Positions 7,896 through 14,735 of a stretch of DNA of 64,000 nt are shown piece by piece (the stretch's first letter is position 1; the number at the start of each line of letters is the position of its first letter). A model generated the notes under the pieces. It was not told the DNA's origin. It did not search any database and saw only the letters and a list, made by a program, of their open reading frames with translations. This stretch comes from Candidatus Ribeiella danica. Its GTDB lineage: Bacteria > Chloroflexota > Chloroflexia > Chloroflexales > Roseiflexaceae. A program made the position numbers and the translations under genes. Location: contig JADKFS010000019.1 in NCBI GenBank assembly GCA_016717335.1, positions 620,001 to 684,000 of the forward strand, read 5' to 3'.

Positions 7896-8780
7896 CTAAA
7901 GGTCGAAGCGCAGCACCGTCTGCTGCTCGCCGGTGCGCACGAACCCGAACCACTCGTAGAGCCGCTGCGCCGCGATATTGTGCGCCTGGGTGTTGAGCGC
8001 GAGCGTCTCGGCCTCGCGCAGCCGCGCGAACTCGACCAGGTCGGCCAGCAGGCGCACCCCGATCGCCTGGCCCTGGTACTCCGGCCGCACCGCGATCCGC
8101 ACCAGGTGGATCAGCCGACCGTCGTAGTGCATCGTGGCGAAGGCGTAGCCGACGATCGCGCCGCCAAGCTCGGCCACGACGAAGTACGGGACCTCGAAGA
8201 TCGCCGGGCCGAGGATGCTGTCGTCCTTGGTCCACTGCGGCTCGAAGCAGACATGGTCGACGTCCAGGATGGTCGGCAGGTCGACCGCCTGCGCGCGGCG
8301 GATGCGCACCGCCTGGTTGCCGCGCGCGGGCAGGTCCAGCGTCGGCTTCTCGTAGACGACCACATCGGTCTCGCGCACGTAGCCGCGCGCCGAGAGCGCC
8401 GGCTGGACCCAGAGATCGGCCGACTCGTCGCCGGCGTAGAACAGCCGGCTCAGTCCCTGCGCGCGCAGCAGATCGTGAAATGGCGGCAGCAGCATATCCA
8501 TCGCCGGGCCGACCATGAGACCGTCGGCCAGCGCGAGCCCGCGCACCCAGGTTGCGCTCTCGGAGCGCCAGCCGGCGATCGCTGTCGCCCAGATCTCCTT
8601 CCCCGCCGCCAGCACGATCGACGGGGCTGTCGTGATCAGCGATGGCAGGTTGCCGCCCGCGAAGCCGACGAACCGGTGGGCGCTCACGCTCAGCAGCCGC
8701 GAGACGGCGGCCAGATCGTCCGGCGCGGCCGGTCGCGGCGCGGCGAGGTCCAGGTCCAGGGTGCGGCGGAAGAAGCGCAT
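7896..8780 (-). CDS. GNAT family N-acetyltransferase
   Basis: Acetyl-CoA-dependent acyltransferase of unknown substrate. In its 294 residues the C-terminal half is a clear GNAT domain: IRRAQAVDLPTILDVDHVCF, then VRIAVRPEYQGQAIGVRLLA (motif A, with the pyrophosphate-binding Q-G-Q-A-I-G turn) and AAQRLYEWFGFVRTG (motif B). The N-terminal half (about 15-150) has weak resemblance to a second, degenerate GNAT fold. It converges on the LivHM gene, 18 bases from its stop, with no shared operon. A RimI-like protein acetylation role is possible but not shown. Confidence 0.88.
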   Translation of the reverse strand: MRFFRRTLDLDLAAPRPAAPDDLAAVSRLLSVSAHRFVGFAGGNLPSLITTAPSIVLAAGKEIWATAIAGWRSESATWVRGLALADGLMVGPAMDMLLPPFHDLLRAQGLSRLFYAGDESADLWVQPALSARGYVRETDVVVYEKPTLDLPARGNQAVRIRRAQAVDLPTILDVDHVCFEPQWTKDDSILGPAIFEVPYFVVAELGGAIVGYAFATMHYDGRLIHLVRIAVRPEYQGQAIGVRLLADLVEFARLREAETLALNTQAHNIAAQRLYEWFGFVRTGEQQTVLRFDL

Positions 8781-8799
8781 ACGTCCTTCAACCTATCGT

Positions 8800-9105
8800 C
8801 GAGTTTCGTTTTCGCAAATAATCGTCTATTATACAACAAGGAACCGGCGTGTCGCCGGGCCGGGCGGTCCTGTGCCCAGGGCTCACGCACAGCCTTCTGA
8901 CCCCACCCCCGGCCTCCTCGTCTGCCAGGGGCGGGGGAATAGATCTGGCGTGGTGGTGCGGTCACGCCCAGAGGGCACCCGGCAACCGCACCAGCCACCG
9001 CCTGCCGACAAGAATCCCCTGCTCCCGCGCGGGAGCAGCGGGCGGTGTGAGGGCCAGCGGCGCACCGGGATGCGATCGAGGGAAAACCGCTTCTGTGAAA
9101 AGCCA
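8800..9105. repeat. intergenic C/G-rich repeat block
   Basis: The gap between the GNAT gene and the small membrane protein gene holds a GACCCCACCCCC box, a CTGCCAGGGGCGGGGG half palindrome and CCCGCGCGGGAGC, all shared with the composite family seen elsewhere. No gene is supported; an AT-rich stretch at 8805-8845 may carry the promoter of the GNAT gene. Confidence 0.6.
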
Positions 9106-9124
9106 AGACTTGAAAGGGTGTCCT

Positions 9125-9325
9125 ATGCGCATGTTCTTGATCGTCATCGGCCTGCTTCTGATCACGACGGGCGGCATCTGGGTGCTCCAGGGCGGCGGCC
9201 TCTTGCCCGGCAGCTTCATGAGCGGCCAGTCGCTCTGGCTGTTCATCGGCCTGGCGGCCATGATCGCCGGCGTCGTGCTGCTCGTCGTCGGCGCGCGGCC
9301 GGGCCGGCCGCGCGCGGGAGGCTAG
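9125..9325 (+). CDS. small two-helix membrane protein
   Basis: 66 residues with two hydrophobic helices (about 3-22 and 36-56) and between them the segment WVLQGGGLLPGSFMSGQSLW, which recurs in small uncharacterised membrane proteins of Actinobacteria and Chloroflexota. An AAAGGG site sits just upstream of ATG 9125. The stop lies nine bases before the ATG of the GT2 gene, and the GGGAGG used by that gene is inside the end of this one, so the two are probably co-transcribed. Function unknown. Confidence 0.75.
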   Translation: MRMFLIVIGLLLITTGGIWVLQGGGLLPGSFMSGQSLWLFIGLAAMIAGVVLLVVGARPGRPRAGG

Positions 9326-9333
9326 CGACCGCT

Positions 9334-10494
9334 ATGGCGCTGCTGCTGCTACCGATCTCACTGCTCTGCATAGCGGTGGCCGCCAGCTGCGTGCAGGAGG
9401 TTCTGCGCGAGCTGCTGGCCCCCCGGCTCGGGCCGCCGCCGGCCCAGCCGCGCGAGCAGCCGCTGGTCTCGGTGCTGATCCCGGCCCGCAACGAGGCGGC
9501 GCGCATCGGCCCGTGCATGGCGGGGCTGGCCGGCCAGACCTACCGGGGCTTCGAGGTGATCGTGGTCGACGATCACTCCAGCGACGGCACCGCCGGGGTC
9601 GTGCGCGCCTACGCCGACCGGCTGCCGGCGCTCGAGATCATCCAGGGCGCGCCGCTGCCGGCCGGCTGGGCCGGCAAGTGCTGGGCCTGCTGGCAGGCCG
9701 CCGGGAGCGCGCGCGGCGAGTGGCTGCTGTTCCTCGACGCCGACGTGATCCCGCGGCCCGAGCTGCTGGCCGCGCTGGTCGCCCGGACGCAGTCGCACGC
9801 GGCCGATCTGCTCACGCTCATGCCGCTGCAGCGGCTCGGCTCGGCGGCCGAGCGGCTGGTCCTGCCGACGTTCATGGCCCTGCTCTACGGCCTGTACCCG
9901 CTCGACCTGGTCTCCGACCCGCGCTCGCCGATCGCCTTCGCGAACGGGCCGTGCCTCTTGATCCGCCGCGAGGTCTATCGGGCGACCGACGGCCACCGCG
10001 CGGTGCGGGCGAGCATCCTGGAGGACACCGATCTCGGGCAGCGCGTCAAGGCGGCCGGCTACCGGCTGTGGGCCGCCGCCGCGCCCGACCTGATCGAGAT
10101 CCGCATGTACACCGGCTGGGCCGATCTCGCCGAGGGGCTGAGCAAGAACGCCGTGGCCGGCTACCGGAGCGGCGGCGTGCGCTCGGGCTGGGTCGGCGCG
10201 CGCCTGGCGCTGGTGGCGTTTTTCCCCGGCTACCTGCTCGCGATGGGGGCGCTGATGGCCGCCGGCAGCCCGGCCGCGCCACTTGGCGGCGTGCTGCTGC
10301 TCCACGGCGCGCTGCTCATGGCGATCGCGCTGTTCTGCTGGGGATGGGTCGCGCGGCGGCGCTACCGAGTCGTGATGTGGTGGGGCTGGCTGTTCCCGCT
10401 GGGCGTGGCGATCTACTTCGCGCTGACGGCGCGGGCGCTGCTGCGGCTGCGCACCGGGCGCGGCGTGACGTGGAAGGGGCGGACGTTCGGCTGA
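9334..10494 (+). CDS. family 2 glycosyltransferase, carotenoid-type (CruC/CrtQ-like)
   Basis: 386-residue membrane glycosyltransferase. An N-terminal anchor helix (2-22) precedes a GT-A domain: PLVSVLIPARNEAARIGPCM, VDDHSSDGT (first Asp motif), PAGWAGKCWACWQAA, FLDADV (DxD) and a LEDTDLGQRVKAAGYRLW acceptor motif, followed by C-terminal helices. This order, including the GWAGKCWACWQ stretch, is the pattern of chlorobactene glucosyltransferase CruC and diaponeurosporenoate glycosyltransferase CrtQ; hopanoid-associated HpnB is similar. The neighbouring CrtA-like gene favours a carotenoid acceptor. Substrate assignment remains inference. Confidence 0.8.
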   Translation: MALLLLPISLLCIAVAASCVQEVLRELLAPRLGPPPAQPREQPLVSVLIPARNEAARIGPCMAGLAGQTYRGFEVIVVDDHSSDGTAGVVRAYADRLPALEIIQGAPLPAGWAGKCWACWQAAGSARGEWLLFLDADVIPRPELLAALVARTQSHAADLLTLMPLQRLGSAAERLVLPTFMALLYGLYPLDLVSDPRSPIAFANGPCLLIRREVYRATDGHRAVRASILEDTDLGQRVKAAGYRLWAAAAPDLIEIRMYTGWADLAEGLSKNAVAGYRSGGVRSGWVGARLALVAFFPGYLLAMGALMAAGSPAAPLGGVLLLHGALLMAIALFCWGWVARRRYRVVMWWGWLFPLGVAIYFALTARALLRLRTGRGVTWKGRTFG

Positions 10495-10498
10495 GCCG

Positions 10499-10536
10499 CT
10501 TGGTGGGGTTTTGGGGAGGCGGCGCGCCCCCCAAGC
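10499..10536. terminator. hairpin after the GT2 gene
   Basis: CTTGGTGGGG and CCCCCCAAG can pair around a GC-rich centre just after the GT2 stop at 10494. The following sequence has only a short T-run, so this is either a weak intrinsic terminator or one of the repeat hairpins. Confidence 0.35.
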
Positions 10537-10660
10537 CTCTCCCTTTAGGCATGGCTCAATTCCAGGGATTTCGCCTTGACACTGTACGGGCGCGATCTAT
10601 CGCGCCCCTACGCCTTTGCGGCAATGAACTGTCAAGCTCAATTGAACCATGCCTTAGCTG

Positions 10661-11401
10661 CTATGTATCCGGCGCGCTGTAGCTATAGCTCGCCAGCGGG
10701 TCGACGCCATCCCAGGCTCCGTATGAGCCGACCGGGCGGAAGCGGGCGAACAGCTCCTCGCGGTACCAGCCCTCCTGCCTGGTGCGGCGGATCGCATCGG
10801 CGTGCCCTGCGCTGCGGTAGGCGAACTCCTGGGCGCTGGGCAGGTCGGCCCACAGGCTGAAGGTCGCCTGGGTGAGCAGCGGCGCCTCGCCCAGGCCGAT
10901 CGCGGCGATCAGGCCGGGCTGCCCGGCCAGGTGCGCGTCGACCGGCGGGGCGGCCGCGCGAAACGCGCGCAGCCGGCGCGGGTCGATCGTGGCGCGCGTC
11001 AGAATCGCCCACGGCCCGGGCCGCGGCGAATCGATCGGCCGCGCGCCAGCGAATGGATCGACGCCGCCCCAGGCGCCGTGCCAGCGCACCGGCGCCAGCC
11101 GCACGGTCCAGATCTCCTCGGCGCGGCGCTGGTAGGAGGCCAGCACGCGCGAGCGCCGCTCGAACGCGTCCAGCGCGGCCGGCGAGTCCCACACGGTGAG
11201 CAGCCCGTAGCGGCGCGGCTCCCACGGGCCGAAGGTCAGCCCGCGCGCGCTGCCGAGCAGCTTCCAGAAGCGCAGCCCGCTGGTGCGCGCCAGCCAGAGC
11301 CGGTCGATCCCCATGTGCGCGAGCGCGCCAAAGACCCCGCGCCGCGGATAGCGCGCCAGCGTGAGCGCGGCGAGAATATCCCCCGAAGGTGTGGTTGACA
11401 T
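10661..11401 (-). CDS. CrtA-like carotenoid monooxygenase (spheroidene monooxygenase family)
   Basis: 246 residues matching the CrtA family in order: LTLARYPRRGVFGALAHMG at the N-terminus, FWKLLGSARG, LTVWDSPAALDAF, HGAWGGVDPF, WAILTRATIDPRRLRAF, IGLGEAPLLTQATFSLWAD and EGWYREELFARFRPVGSYG. In purple bacteria CrtA introduces the C-2 keto group of spheroidene with molecular oxygen. In this organism the substrate is probably another carotene; the convergent neighbour is a carotenoid-type glycosyltransferase. The start at ATG 11401 gives the normal length. The exact reaction is inferred from family membership. Confidence 0.82.
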   Translation of the reverse strand: MSTTPSGDILAALTLARYPRRGVFGALAHMGIDRLWLARTSGLRFWKLLGSARGLTFGPWEPRRYGLLTVWDSPAALDAFERRSRVLASYQRRAEEIWTVRLAPVRWHGAWGGVDPFAGARPIDSPRPGPWAILTRATIDPRRLRAFRAAAPPVDAHLAGQPGLIAAIGLGEAPLLTQATFSLWADLPSAQEFAYRSAGHADAIRRTRQEGWYREELFARFRPVGSYGAWDGVDPLASYSYSAPDT

Positions 11402-11483
11402 ATCGTTCCAGTCGTCGCTGCGGCGAGCACGCCACAGTGTGGTATTCTAAAGGTAATACCTTACAGTTCCAGGGTAGGGGTCT

Positions 11484-11574
11484 GGGGGCGGCTTCGCCGC
11501 CCCCGCGGAACTTCTTTTTCTGGCTCTGGCAGAGCCAGAAAAGAGCTTTTCTTGGAGGGCTGACGCCCTCCAAG
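11484..11574. repeat. triple hairpin in the 5' leader of mvaD
   Basis: Three successive perfect hairpins: GGGGGCGGC/GCCGCCCCC (11484-11504), TTCTGGCTCT/AGAGCCAGAA (11518-11540) and CTTGGAGGGC/GCCCTCCAAG (11551-11574). The second and third together recur at 25059-25111 in another 5' leader. The surrounding bases also share a TTCCAGGG and AACCATGCC motif with 10553-10655. Confidence 0.75.
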
Positions 11575-11659
11575 CCTCCCGCAAGTGTCAAGTAGAAACC
11601 GCAGGTTTTGAACCATGCCTAAAGGCGCGGAAGCAGCACACAAGAAAGAACAGATCGCC

Positions 11660-12682
11660 ATGCAGCCCGGACACGCAACCGCGGTCGCGCCCGCGAATAT
11701 CGCCTTCGTCAAGTACTGGGGCGTCCAGGACGCCGCGCGCACCCTGCCGTACAATGGCTCGATCTCGATGAACCTCGACACGTGCCTGACGACCACGACC
11801 GTCAGGTTCGACGCGGCGCTGCCGGACGACCGCGTGACGCTGGCGCTGTATGGCAAGGCGCCGGAGCAGGCGTCCGGCCGGCCGCTTGAGCGCGTCGTGG
11901 CCCAGCTCGATCGGCTGCGGGCGCTGGCCGGCGTCGGCTATCGCGCGCGTGTCGAGTCGAGCAACAGCTTTCCCTCCGACGCCGGGATCGCCTCCTCGGC
12001 CGCCGCCTTCGCCGCGCTGACGCTGGCGGGCGCGGCCGCGCTGGGCCTCGACCTCGACGAGCGCCAGCTCTCGCTGCTGACGCGCCGCAGCGGCTCCGGC
12101 TCGGCCTGCCGCTCGATCCCGACCGGCTTTGTCGAGTGGGTCGTGCCGGATGGGCCGCTCGACCCGGCGGCGTGGGACGCGCAGTCGTACGCGTTCAGCC
12201 TGGCGCCGCCCGAGCACTGGGCGCTGGCCGACGTCGTCGCGGTGGTGGACGCGGGCGCGAAGAAGATCGGCAGCGCCGAGAACCACCAGATCGCGGCCAC
12301 CAGCCAGTTCTTCCCGGCCCGCCTGGCCGAGCTGCCGGCGCGGCTCGCAGCCGTGCGCGAGGCGATCGCGCGGCGCGACCTGCGGCTGCTTGGCGAGGCG
12401 ATCGAGGCCGACGCCGTCTCGATGCACGTGGTCTGCATGACCGCGCGCCCGCCGTCGTTCTACTGGAGCGGCGGCACGCTCGAGATCATCCACGCCGTGC
12501 GCGGCTGGCGCGCCGAGGGGCTGCAGGCATACTTCACGATCGACGCCGGCCCGAACGTGCATGTGATCTGCGCGGCGGCCGATCGGCCCGAGGTCGAGCG
12601 ACGGCTCGCCGCGCTGCCGGCGGTGCTGTTCACGATTGGGAACGGCGCCGGCGCGGGGGCGCGGCTCGTCGGCGACGCGTAA
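11660..12682 (+). CDS. mvaD: diphosphomevalonate decarboxylase
   Basis: ATP-dependent decarboxylation of mevalonate diphosphate to isopentenyl diphosphate, the last step of the mevalonate route. The 340-residue product has the GHMP-kinase fold: N-terminal ATAVAPANIAFVKYWG, the ATP loop in SFPSDAGIASSAAAFAALTL, GSGSACRSIPTGFVEW, and the C-terminal GPNVHVICAAAD. I start at ATG 11660 because the family begins just before ATAVAPANIA; the frame extends 15 residues upstream. Having this gene instead of the DXP route is a known trait of Chloroflexia and supplies precursors for the carotenoid genes next door. Confidence 0.95.
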   Translation: MQPGHATAVAPANIAFVKYWGVQDAARTLPYNGSISMNLDTCLTTTTVRFDAALPDDRVTLALYGKAPEQASGRPLERVVAQLDRLRALAGVGYRARVESSNSFPSDAGIASSAAAFAALTLAGAAALGLDLDERQLSLLTRRSGSGSACRSIPTGFVEWVVPDGPLDPAAWDAQSYAFSLAPPEHWALADVVAVVDAGAKKIGSAENHQIAATSQFFPARLAELPARLAAVREAIARRDLRLLGEAIEADAVSMHVVCMTARPPSFYWSGGTLEIIHAVRGWRAEGLQAYFTIDAGPNVHVICAAADRPEVERRLAALPAVLFTIGNGAGAGARLVGDA

Positions 12683-12723
12683 TGCCCCGGGAGCAGGCGC
12701 GCCGATCGGCGGAGATCGCGGCG

Positions 12724-13065
12724 CTACCAGCCCTGGAATGTGCCGTCGGCCGCGCGGCTGACCTGGCGCGCCTCGACGATCGCCGCGCGGTCGATCGGCC
12801 CGTAGATATGCGGGAACAGCGGCGCGAGGTCGTCTGGCGACGGCTCCCACTCGAGCCGGGCGGTCAGCCGCGCCGGGTCGAGCACCAGCAGCACGAAGTC
12901 GCCCGGCGTGGCGCGGTAGAAGCGGTTGGCGACCTTGAGCATCAGCTCGTCGCCGGCCGTGCAGTGGATGAAGCCCTCGGCCGCATACTCGGCCGGCAGG
13001 TAGGGCTGCCCCTCCGGCCAGCTGCGCCAGCGCGAAGCCGGCGCGAGATGGTAGATCAGTGCCAT
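12724..13065 (-). CDS. DUF952 family protein
   Basis: 113 residues covering a whole DUF952 domain: IYHLAPASRWRSW, then AAEGFIHCTAGDELMLKVAN and PHIYGPIDRAAIV. The fold resembles ADP-ribosyltransferases, and the H and E positions are kept, but no activity is established for the family. ATG 13065 matches the usual N-terminus (MALIYHLAP). It is convergent with mvaD, 41 bases from its stop. Confidence 0.88.
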   Translation of the reverse strand: MALIYHLAPASRWRSWPEGQPYLPAEYAAEGFIHCTAGDELMLKVANRFYRATPGDFVLLVLDPARLTARLEWEPSPDDLAPLFPHIYGPIDRAAIVEARQVSRAADGTFQGW

Positions 13066-13154
13066 TAGATTGACTTCGTCTAAAGCCCTATTGCTCCACC
13101 GTACAGAAGGGGAATAGATATAGCATTTTCTGTGCCGCCGCCGCATTTTGCCCC

Positions 13155-13182
13155 TTGCAAACTGCTAAAGGTATGCTATAAT
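13155..13182 (+). promoter_or_regulatory. strong extended -10 promoter
   Basis: TTGCAA (13155-13160), a 16-base spacer, and TATAAT (13177-13182) preceded by TG at 13174-13175. This is the closest match to a bacterial housekeeping promoter in the window. No forward gene follows: the only downstream signal is the terminator hairpin at 13212-13247, so it should drive a short RNA. Confidence 0.7.
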
Positions 13183-13187
13183 CGCGA

Positions 13188-13253
13188 TATCTCCTTCTCC
13201 TCTCTTCTCTTGTTTAGGGGGGTCTGGTTCGCCAGGCCCCCCTAAACATTTTT
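13188..13253 (+). ncRNA. candidate small RNA with CU-rich (anti-Shine-Dalgarno) region
   Basis: Starts about 6-7 bases after the TATAAT box and ends at the T-run after the hairpin, giving about 65 nt. The 5' half (13190-13211) is pure pyrimidine-rich sequence containing CTCCTTCTCCTCTC, complementary to purine-rich ribosome binding sites; the 3' half is an intrinsic terminator. Promoter, unpaired C/U stretch and terminator is the layout of small regulatory RNAs that block translation starts. It overlaps the last codon of the opposite-strand esterase gene. No homologue is recognised. Confidence 0.55.
13212..13247 (+). terminator. intrinsic terminator hairpin
   Basis: GTTTAGGGGGGTCTGG pairs with CCAGGCCCCCCTAAAC around a TTCG tetraloop, a 16-bp stem with a single G-T pair, followed by ATTTTTC on the forward strand. 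The stem contains the stop codon of the reverse-strand esterase, so it may also end that transcript. Confidence 0.8.
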
Positions 13254-14186
13254 CAGCGCCTGGTCGTGCAGCGGCAGCGTCAGCTCCACGAACGCGTCGG
13301 CCGTGCGCCAGGTGTGGTCGCCATCCGGGAAGGCCGCGTGCAGCAGCGCGTTGGCCAGCCCGCGCGACTCCAGACAGCGCACCAGGTGCTCGCCGCGGTA
13401 GAAGTTGGAGTGCCACGGCTCGAAGCGCTCGGGGCCGTAGCCGACGATCCAGGTGACGCGGCTGAGCGCCGCGGCATCGCCGCGGACGATCAGGTTGCTG
13501 GCGCTGTTGTGGGCGATGAAGCGGGTGTTGCGCGGCACGTCGTAGGCCGCGTCGAACATCGGGTTGTAGATCACGCCGTCGCCGCGCCGCACCCGCCGGC
13601 CGCGGTCGATCGCGTAGAGAAAGGTGCCGTCGTAGGCGCCGGCCGAGGCGAACAGGTCGGGCCGCTCGGCCGCGGCCTTGATCGCCATCGCGCCGCCGAG
13701 CGAGAAGCCGATCAGCCCGCGCCGCCGGCCGCCCGCGATCGTCGGGTAGTGCGTGTCGACGTAGCCGATCAGGTCGTCGTAGAAGTAGTCGGCGAAGCGC
13801 CCGCTGCCCAGCCCGATCGACCCGCTGGCGCGCTGCGGAGCGAGCATGTTGACCAGCGAGGTCGGCACGTGGTTGTCGTCGCTGGCCAGGCCGGGGAACA
13901 CCAGGATCAGCGGCCCGACCTGCCCGGCCGCGCGCAGCCGCTCGTACACGTCGATGACATTGCTGTCGCCGCGCGTGCTGTCCTCGCGCGGGTTGACCCA
14001 CTCGCGCTCGTGGCCGCGCAGGAAGTACAGCGCGGGCGCCCGCTGCTCGGCGGCGACGCCCGGCGGCACGTAGATGTAGAAGGTCTTGTAGATCCCGAGC
14101 GCCGCGCTGAAGAAGGTCACGGCGTGCGCGCGCTGGTCGTAGACGTGCGGCGGTCGGAATAGCGAGGTGTCGGTGCTTCGTGGCAC
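13242..14186 (-). CDS. alpha/beta hydrolase, esterase (esterase D / feruloyl-esterase-like)
   Basis: About 314 residues. The nucleophile elbow is GFSLGG, with the acid and histidine supplied by the WIVGYGPERFEPWHSNFYR and AAFPDGDHTWRTAD regions; the N-terminal YKTFYIYVPPGV and ALYFLRGHEREW segments are typical of the putative esterase family that includes esterase D and mycolyl transferases. No signal peptide is visible, so it is probably cytosolic. I prefer GTG 14186; a TTG at 14198 would add four residues. Substrate unknown. Confidence 0.85.
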   Translation of the reverse strand: MPRSTDTSLFRPPHVYDQRAHAVTFFSAALGIYKTFYIYVPPGVAAEQRAPALYFLRGHEREWVNPREDSTRGDSNVIDVYERLRAAGQVGPLILVFPGLASDDNHVPTSLVNMLAPQRASGSIGLGSGRFADYFYDDLIGYVDTHYPTIAGGRRRGLIGFSLGGAMAIKAAAERPDLFASAGAYDGTFLYAIDRGRRVRRGDGVIYNPMFDAAYDVPRNTRFIAHNSASNLIVRGDAAALSRVTWIVGYGPERFEPWHSNFYRGEHLVRCLESRGLANALLHAAFPDGDHTWRTADAFVELTLPLHDQALKNV

Positions 14187-14224
14187 GGTTGTTTCCAATC
14201 AGGCAGTTTGTGAGACCCGTATTA

Positions 14225-14735
14225 TAGCGGAAAAACCGATCGGGGGCTGCGCGCCCCCGGCCCCCGCGTGTGGCGCGTCCCCACACCTTCTCGGGGGCTG
14301 CGCGCCCCCCGCGCCCCCGCGGGTGTCGGTTACCCCCAAGCTCTGCGGGGGGCTGCGCGCCCCCCGCGCCCCCGCGGGTGTCGGTTACCCCCAAGCTCTG
14401 CGGGGGGCTGCGCGCCCCCCGCGCCCCCGCGGGCGGGGGTGGGCCGCCACCCCCGCCGCCCCCCGGCCGGGGCTTGCGCCCCTGGACCCCAAAATAAGCC
14501 AGCCTCATATGCCAGGTTTGGTGTGCATGCCCGGCGGAATCCAGACGCGGCGGGAGACAACACGTCCGATCGGAATGGTGCCAGGCATGCGCCACAAGCA
14601 ATGCAACCGGGAAGGCATTATTTGCCGGAGGGGGGCCGGGGGAACCGGCGCGGGTTCCCCCGGGCGGGGGGCCGGGGGCGCAGCGCACCGGAAAGACTCC
14701 TGGCGGGGGGCCGGGGGCGCAGCGCCCCGAACGAA
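14225..14735. repeat. GC-rich repeat block containing dispersed element copy A
   Basis: About 510 bases without a gene. The left part has four tandem GGGGGCTGCGCGCCCCC hairpin units with CCCCGCGGGTGTCGG linkers; the middle (14467-14641) is a copy of the dispersed 175-bp element in reverse orientation; the right end has GGGGGCCGGGGGCGCAGCGC units. Long open frames through it on both strands come from the repeat period and composition. Confidence 0.85.
14467..14641 (-). repeat. dispersed 175-bp element, copy A
   Basis: Read on the reverse strand it starts CTCCGGCAAATAATGCC, has GCATGCCTGG, CCGCCGCGTCTGGATT and CCGGGCATGC in order, and ends TTATTTTGGGGTCCAGGGG. The same landmarks in the same order occur at 44810-44990 and, with changes, at 19002-19165; the left half also at 42729-42800. 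Confidence 0.85.
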
